Assembly: GCA_008682415.1 (NCBI GenBank)
Contig: VANK01000010.1
Location: 1-64,000 of the forward strand
Length of the DNA stretch: 64,000 nt
Direction of reading: 5' to 3'
Origin: Acidobacteria bacterium AB60
GTDB lineage: Bacteria > Acidobacteriota > Terriglobia > Terriglobales > Acidobacteriaceae
In this document: positions 59,778-64,000 of the stretch, piece after piece
Layout of the letters: the number at the start of each line of letters is the position of its first letter
How positions within the stretch are numbered: position 1 is the first letter of the stretch
Notes under the pieces: generated by a model
What the model saw: only the letters and a program-made list of their open reading frames with translations
Database searches by the model: none
Told to the model about the DNA's origin: nothing
Translations under genes and position numbers: made by a program

Positions 59778-61492
59778 CGACCTACAACTGCATTGCCGAG
59801 GATGTGCTGCTGGGCGAGGGAGTGCGGCTCTCGAAGTTCATCAATCTCTATGGCTGCTCGATCGGAGAAGGAACCAAGATCGGGGCCTTCGTCGAGATCC
59901 AGAAGAACGCCAAGGTTGGCCGGAACTGCAAAATATCGAGCCACAGTTTCCTGTGCGAAGGCGTGACGATCGAGGACAACGTCTTCATCGGGCACGGAGT
60001 GATGTTCACGAACGACCGCTACCCGCGTGCGACCAACGCCGACGGCACCATGCAGACCGAGGCGGACTGGAACGTGGAGCACACGATCGTCCGGCGCGGA
60101 GCTTCCATCGGCACCGGGGCGACGCTGCTGTCGGGGATCACGGTCGGCGAGAACGCCATTGTCGGAGCCGGTAGTGTCGTCACGAAGGACGTTCCTGCGA
60201 ACGCCGTTGTGGCGGGAAATCCCGCGCGCGTGATGCGTCTGGTGCAACCGGAACCGGCGGAGGCAACTCCTGTTCCGTTTCTGGACCTGGTGACGCCGCA
60301 CGTGGAGATGGAAGAGGAGTTGGTGAGCGCCTTCCGCGGTTGCCTGCGGACGGCCAGCTTCGTCGGCGGTTCGCCGGTCCAGGAGTTTGAGGATGCGTTT
60401 GCGGAGTTCTGCCACGCCCAGCATACGGTTGCCGTGAACAGCGGCACCGACGCGCTGCGATTCGCGCTGATGGCCTGCGGCATCGAGCCAGGCGATGTGG
60501 TGCTGACCGTGCCGAACACATTCATCGCGACCACGGAGGCGATCTCGCAGGCGGGAGCGGTGCCCGAGTTCGTGGACATCGATGAGAGCACGTACAACAT
60601 CTCGGTTGACGCGTTGGCGACCTACCTGAAGGTGCATTGCACCCATGATGCGAACGGCAGGTTGATCAGCTTGCGGAGCCGGCGTCCGGTGAAGGCCATC
60701 GTGCCGGTGCATCTCTACGGGCAGATGGCCGACATGGATGCGATCCTCCGCCTGGCGGAACAGTACGGTCTGACGGTGGTGGAAGATGCGTGCCAGGCCC
60801 ACGGCGCGGAGTATTTTTCCGCGACCCACAATCGGTGGATGCGCGCCGGATCCATGGGACGCGCGGCGGCGTTCAGCTTCTATCCGGGCAAAAATCTGGG
60901 CGCGCTCGGCGAGGGCGGCGCGGCCACAACCAACGATCCTGCGGTGGCGGCCCGGATGCGCCTGTTGCGCGATCACGGCCAGGCCAAGAAGTACTACCAC
61001 GACATCGAGGGCTATAACGGCCGGCTGGATACGGTTCAGGCAGCCTTTCTGGCAGCCAAGCTCCCCAAGCTCGAAGCATGGAATGCACGCCGGCGTGAAC
61101 TTGCCGCGCAATACAACAGCTTGCTGGCGGCGGATGCGGCGATCCTGACGCCTGCCGAAGCTTCGAATGCGCGCGCGGTCTATCACCTCTATGTCGTGCG
61201 CGTGGCCGATCGCGAAGCAATGATGCAGCACTTGAAGCAGGCCGGAATTGGCACGGGCATTCATTACCCCATTCCGCTGCACCTGCAGAAGGCCTACACG
61301 GGCATGGGGTATGGAGCACATGCCTTCCCGGTGACGGAGCGCGTGGCGCCGGAGATCTTGTCGCTCCCCATGTTCCCGCAGCTGACCTCCGCGCAGCAGA
61401 CGCGCGTGGTGGAGGCGGTGCGGTCCTTCCTTCGGCGTGAACCGGGGGCCGTTGCGCTCGAGGCGTCGCTCACAGCCAGGGTGCATGCATGA
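59774..61492 (+). CDS. Fused WlbB-like acetyltransferase and WlbC-like aminotransferase
   Basis: 572 residues. Residues 1-158: left-handed beta-helix N-acetyltransferase (SFLCEGVTIEDNVFIGHGVMF; ITVGENAIVGAGSVV). Residues 168-555: DegT/DnrJ/EryC1-type PLP aminotransferase with Lys373 in FYPGKNLGALGEGG and DACQAHGAEY. In the Wlb/Wbp pathway separate proteins perform these two steps after the WlbA dehydrogenase. The order here is catalytically reversed in the chain (acetyltransferase first). The ATG at 59774 overlaps the previous stop (ATGA), so translation is coupled. Product is probably a UDP-diacetamido or acetamido sugar for the surface polysaccharide. Confidence 0.92.
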   Translation: MTTYNCIAEDVLLGEGVRLSKFINLYGCSIGEGTKIGAFVEIQKNAKVGRNCKISSHSFLCEGVTIEDNVFIGHGVMFTNDRYPRATNADGTMQTEADWNVEHTIVRRGASIGTGATLLSGITVGENAIVGAGSVVTKDVPANAVVAGNPARVMRLVQPEPAEATPVPFLDLVTPHVEMEEELVSAFRGCLRTASFVGGSPVQEFEDAFAEFCHAQHTVAVNSGTDALRFALMACGIEPGDVVLTVPNTFIATTEAISQAGAVPEFVDIDESTYNISVDALATYLKVHCTHDANGRLISLRSRRPVKAIVPVHLYGQMADMDAILRLAEQYGLTVVEDACQAHGAEYFSATHNRWMRAGSMGRAAAFSFYPGKNLGALGEGGAATTNDPAVAARMRLLRDHGQAKKYYHDIEGYNGRLDTVQAAFLAAKLPKLEAWNARRRELAAQYNSLLAADAAILTPAEASNARAVYHLYVVRVADREAMMQHLKQAGIGTGIHYPIPLHLQKAYTGMGYGAHAFPVTERVAPEILSLPMFPQLTSAQQTRVVEAVRSFLRREPGAVALEASLTARVHA

Positions 61493-61520
61493 CCGGGTCG
61501 ATGACGAGGAGGGACGGACG

Positions 61521-62489
61521 ATGAGCGAGACGATCATGGAAGCAGGTCAGCGGCCGACCCATGGACTTCCCGCGTATGTGCTTGTGACGCCGGCGCGCAA
61601 CGAGGCGAGTCTGCTTGAGTTCACCATCCGCGCGGTTGTGGCGCAGACCGTTCGCCCCCTCCGCTGGGTGATCGTCAGCGATGGCTCGACCGACGGGACC
61701 GACACGCTGGTTTCGCTGCACGCCGAGGTTCATGACTGGATTGAACTGGTGCGGATGCCGCTCCGCGCCGAGCGCCACTTCGGCGGCAAGGCGTTGGCGA
61801 TTCGTGCGGGGCTTGAGCGGCTGAAGGGGCTCGACTATGATGTCGTCGCCTGCCTGGATGCGGATATCACGTTTGAGCCGGATTACTTCGAGTTCCTCCT
61901 GGGAAAGCTGGCGAGCGACTCTGAATTGGGTATCGTCGGGACCCCGTACCGCGACGCAACCAGCGAAATCTACGATTACCGGTTCGTGAGCGTCGACAAC
62001 GTTTCGGGTGCCTGCCAGCTTTTCCGCCGCGCCTGCTATGAAGAGATCGGCGGCTATGTCGTGGCCAGGGGCGGAGCGATTGACACCATCGCCTGCCTCA
62101 GCGCGCGCATGAAGGGCTGGAAGACGAGGACCTTCACGGAGAGGACCTCCTCCCACCACCGCGCGATTGGGACGGCGCAGCACGGACCCATCGCTTCACG
62201 ATTCAATCTGGGAAAACGCGACTACGCGATCGGAAATCATCCCCTCTGGGAGGTGCTGCGCGGCGCATACCAGATGACCAGGCGGCCCTTCGTGTTACGG
62301 GGGCTGGCCTTGATTGCCGGATACCTCTGGGCTGCCGTTACCCGTGCCGACAGGCCGGCGTCTCCCGAGGTGCGGGCGTTTCGTCGCAAAGAGCAGATGA
62401 ACCGGCTCGCTGCCGTTTTCTTTGGAAGAGGCTTCAGCGCCCCTCGTTCCGGGCACGGAAGACAGATTCCAGCCAAGTTGTCGCACTGA
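61521..62489 (+). CDS. Family 2 glycosyltransferase
   Basis: 322 residues. GT-A fold: VTPARNEASLLEFTIRAVV, WVIVSDGSTDGTDTLV and metal-binding CLDADITFEPDYF (D-x-D near 113). C-terminal region has a hydrophobic patch (VLRGLALIAGYLWAAVTR), likely a membrane contact. Transfers a sugar in repeat-unit assembly. ATG 61521 follows GGAGGGACGG; a longer start (61485) overlaps the previous gene. Fourth gene of the cluster. Confidence 0.92.
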   Translation: MSETIMEAGQRPTHGLPAYVLVTPARNEASLLEFTIRAVVAQTVRPLRWVIVSDGSTDGTDTLVSLHAEVHDWIELVRMPLRAERHFGGKALAIRAGLERLKGLDYDVVACLDADITFEPDYFEFLLGKLASDSELGIVGTPYRDATSEIYDYRFVSVDNVSGACQLFRRACYEEIGGYVVARGGAIDTIACLSARMKGWKTRTFTERTSSHHRAIGTAQHGPIASRFNLGKRDYAIGNHPLWEVLRGAYQMTRRPFVLRGLALIAGYLWAAVTRADRPASPEVRAFRRKEQMNRLAAVFFGRGFSAPRSGHGRQIPAKLSH

Positions 62490-62503
62490 GGATGGGAGAC
62501 GAG

Positions 62504-64000
62504 ATGGCAGCAGCTGCAATGGCCGATCTGCGCGAGGCTCAGAAGAGCCGCCACATCCCGGCTGACGCGCACAACGAGCGACCCGAGGGGAGTAACGTGC
62601 GGCAGCGGGCGATGGTGATCGTGAATGCGGATGACTGGGGCTGGAACGACGACGCCACCATTCGCATCTTCGATTGCGTCCGCCGCAATGCGGTCTCGTC
62701 CGTCAGCGCGATGGTCTTTATGGGCGGCTCGGCGCGGGCAGCGGCGCTTGCCCGCGAGCATGGCGTAGACGCCGGCCTTCACATCAACTTCACCACCCCC
62801 TTCACCGGATGCGAGGCTTCGGCGGTGCTGGTGGAGCATCAGCAGAGGATCTCGCGCTTTCTTCGTTCTCATCGGTATGCCCCGCTCCTGTTTCATCCCC
62901 TTCTGGCAAACGCGTTCGACTACGTCGTCAAGAGCCAGCTGGAGGAGTTCGAACGCCTCTACGGAGCGCCGGCACATCGTATCGACGGTCATCACCACAT
63001 GCACTTGTGCTCCAACGTGCTGCTGCAGCACTTACTGCCCGAAGGAATGATCGTGCGGAGAAATCTCTCCTTCGCGCCCGGGCAGAAGCGGCGGCTCAAC
63101 CGGTGGGTGCGCAGCGTGGAAGACGCGCTTCTCGCCCGGCGTCACCGCATGACGGATTACTTCTTTGACCTGCTGCCCATCGACATGGCGCGGGTCAATG
63201 AGATCTGCCATCTCGCCCGCTCGTACAACGTCGAGATCGAGTCGCACCCCGCCCGCTCCGGCGAGCATCGCTTTCTCACTGCCGGGGGGCTCGCGGAGCT
63301 TGCCCCGCAACTGGCGATCGCGCCGGCCTACCTGTTACGGGATCGCAAAACGGAGGAGCGTGAGGTGCTCGTTGCGAGCCGCGCATCGGCAATCGAGATC
63401 CAGTCGCGCCAGGCGGATCGTCCCGGGCAGCTTCCGCACATCTGCGTGTGTATCTGCACGTATAAGCGGCCGGACCCGTTGAAGCGTCTGCTGCAGGACC
63501 TCGACAAGCAGGTGACGGGTGAACTCTTCACCTATTCCATCGTGGTCGCCGATAACGACCCCTTGGGCTCAGCGAAGGAAGCTGTTGAGGCGATGGCAGC
63601 GGAGCTTAAAGTCCCTTTGAAGTACTGCGCCGAGCCAAACCGTGGCATCGCCCGGGCGCGCAACACCGTGGTCTCAAACGCCACGGGAGATTACCTGGCC
63701 TTGATTGACGATGACGAATTCCCGGTCTCCGATTGGCTGCTGAAGCTGCTCAAGACCTGCCGCCAATACAAAGTGGATGGAGTGCTGGGACCGGTCAAGA
63801 GACACTTTGAGCACGAGCCTCCGCAATGGCTGAAGAAGAGCAGCCTCTATGACCGCAGGGTGAATCCCACCGGGTTGGAAGTGAACTGGCGGGAGTCCAG
63901 GACCGGCAATGTTCTGATCAGGCGTTCTGTGGTGCTCGGCGATCCCATGCCGTTTCGACCCGAGTTCCGCGCCGGCGAAGATCAGGACTTCTTCCGCCGC
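62504..64000 (+). CDS. ChbG/HpnK-type deacetylase fused to GT2 glycosyltransferase (partial)
   Basis: At least 499 residues; the reading frame is open to the window end. Residues ~37-290: YdjC/ChbG/HpnK carbohydrate deacetylase with metal site NADDWGW (41-47), GLHINF and HRIDGHHHMHL. Residues from ~311: GT2 domain, ICVCICTYKRPDP, RGIARARNTVVSNATGDYLALIDDDEFP (D-x-D) and GEDQDFFRR at the end, before the C-terminus. The deacetylase could remove an N-acetyl group from a sugar that the transferase then uses or has just attached. Start ATG 62504, with GGGAGACGAG upstream, 14 bp after the GT2 stop. Cluster gene five. The end is outside the window. Confidence 0.9.
   Translation, partial: MAAAAMADLREAQKSRHIPADAHNERPEGSNVRQRAMVIVNADDWGWNDDATIRIFDCVRRNAVSSVSAMVFMGGSARAAALAREHGVDAGLHINFTTPFTGCEASAVLVEHQQRISRFLRSHRYAPLLFHPLLANAFDYVVKSQLEEFERLYGAPAHRIDGHHHMHLCSNVLLQHLLPEGMIVRRNLSFAPGQKRRLNRWVRSVEDALLARRHRMTDYFFDLLPIDMARVNEICHLARSYNVEIESHPARSGEHRFLTAGGLAELAPQLAIAPAYLLRDRKTEEREVLVASRASAIEIQSRQADRPGQLPHICVCICTYKRPDPLKRLLQDLDKQVTGELFTYSIVVADNDPLGSAKEAVEAMAAELKVPLKYCAEPNRGIARARNTVVSNATGDYLALIDDDEFPVSDWLLKLLKTCRQYKVDGVLGPVKRHFEHEPPQWLKKSSLYDRRVNPTGLEVNWRESRTGNVLIRRSVVLGDPMPFRPEFRAGEDQDFFRR

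Overview
The window looks like chromosomal DNA of an Acidobacteriota member, probably class Terriglobia. The evidence is lineage-typical families: two proteins of the VWFA-related acidobacterial type, a duplicated-permease ABC protein of the ADOP type, a propeller-type signalling protein, and a DUF305/LVIVD gene pair. GC is high, GTG and TTG starts are common, and there are several families of intergenic hairpin repeats. I saw no rRNA, tRNA, CRISPR array, transposase or integrase.

Layout. 0-4.4 kb: hairpin repeat array, a hydrolase fused to an AhpD-like domain with a divergent TetR regulator and a clear operator, a YdeI-like protein, and a Gfo/Idh/MocA oxidoreductase. 4.7-8.1 kb: a large BIG2/beta-propeller lipoprotein and a small membrane protein. 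8.1-14.1 kb: a gene-poor, repeat-rich stretch with three hypothetical genes and an array of about eleven 180-bp repeats. 14.1-18.4 kb: a STAS protein, an RND pump permease and a universal stress protein. 18.4-25.6 kb: a VWFA protein whose 5' end is duplicated on the far side of a 5-kb cassette (FG-GAP protein, acetyltransferase, glycosyltransferase, flippase). 25.8-28.8 kb: a propeller/GGDEF signalling protein. 28.8-32.7 kb: a lower-GC island of four nucleotide-related genes, inserted at the 3' end of the citrate synthase gene and bracketed by a 64-bp direct repeat of that gene's end. 32.7-41.9 kb: citrate synthase, a coiled-coil membrane protein, STAS protein, glutaminase, amidase, NIPSNAP protein and a coupled DUF305/LVIVD operon. 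42-56 kb: a second VWFA protein with permuted domains, ADOP permease, two small hypotheticals, a SpoIIE phosphatase, PolX, PilZ, a NarL-type regulator with a degenerate receiver, and a MarR/YceI pair. 56-64 kb: a secreted trypsin-like protease and an exopolysaccharide cluster (sugar transferase, WlbA-like dehydrogenase, fused WlbB-WlbC-like protein, GT2, deacetylase-GT2 fusion) that runs off the window.

The best candidate for an undescribed system is the island at 28.8-32.7 kb. It encodes a membrane-anchored dUTPase/Dcd-like protein, a Nudix-WGR fusion, an internally duplicated MazG-like protein with cysteine clusters, and a ThyX. All four genes concern nucleotide pools. The island carries a replacement 3' end of citrate synthase, as integrative elements do, but has no recombinase of its own. 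A role in phage defence or nucleotide-pool control is my inference only.

A second theme is cyclic-di-GMP, surface polysaccharide and signalling: GGDEF, a GGDEF-like sugar transferase, PilZ, NarL type, SpoIIE and two STAS proteins. No function is proven by sequence alone; start sites were chosen by ribosome-binding sites and family conventions.
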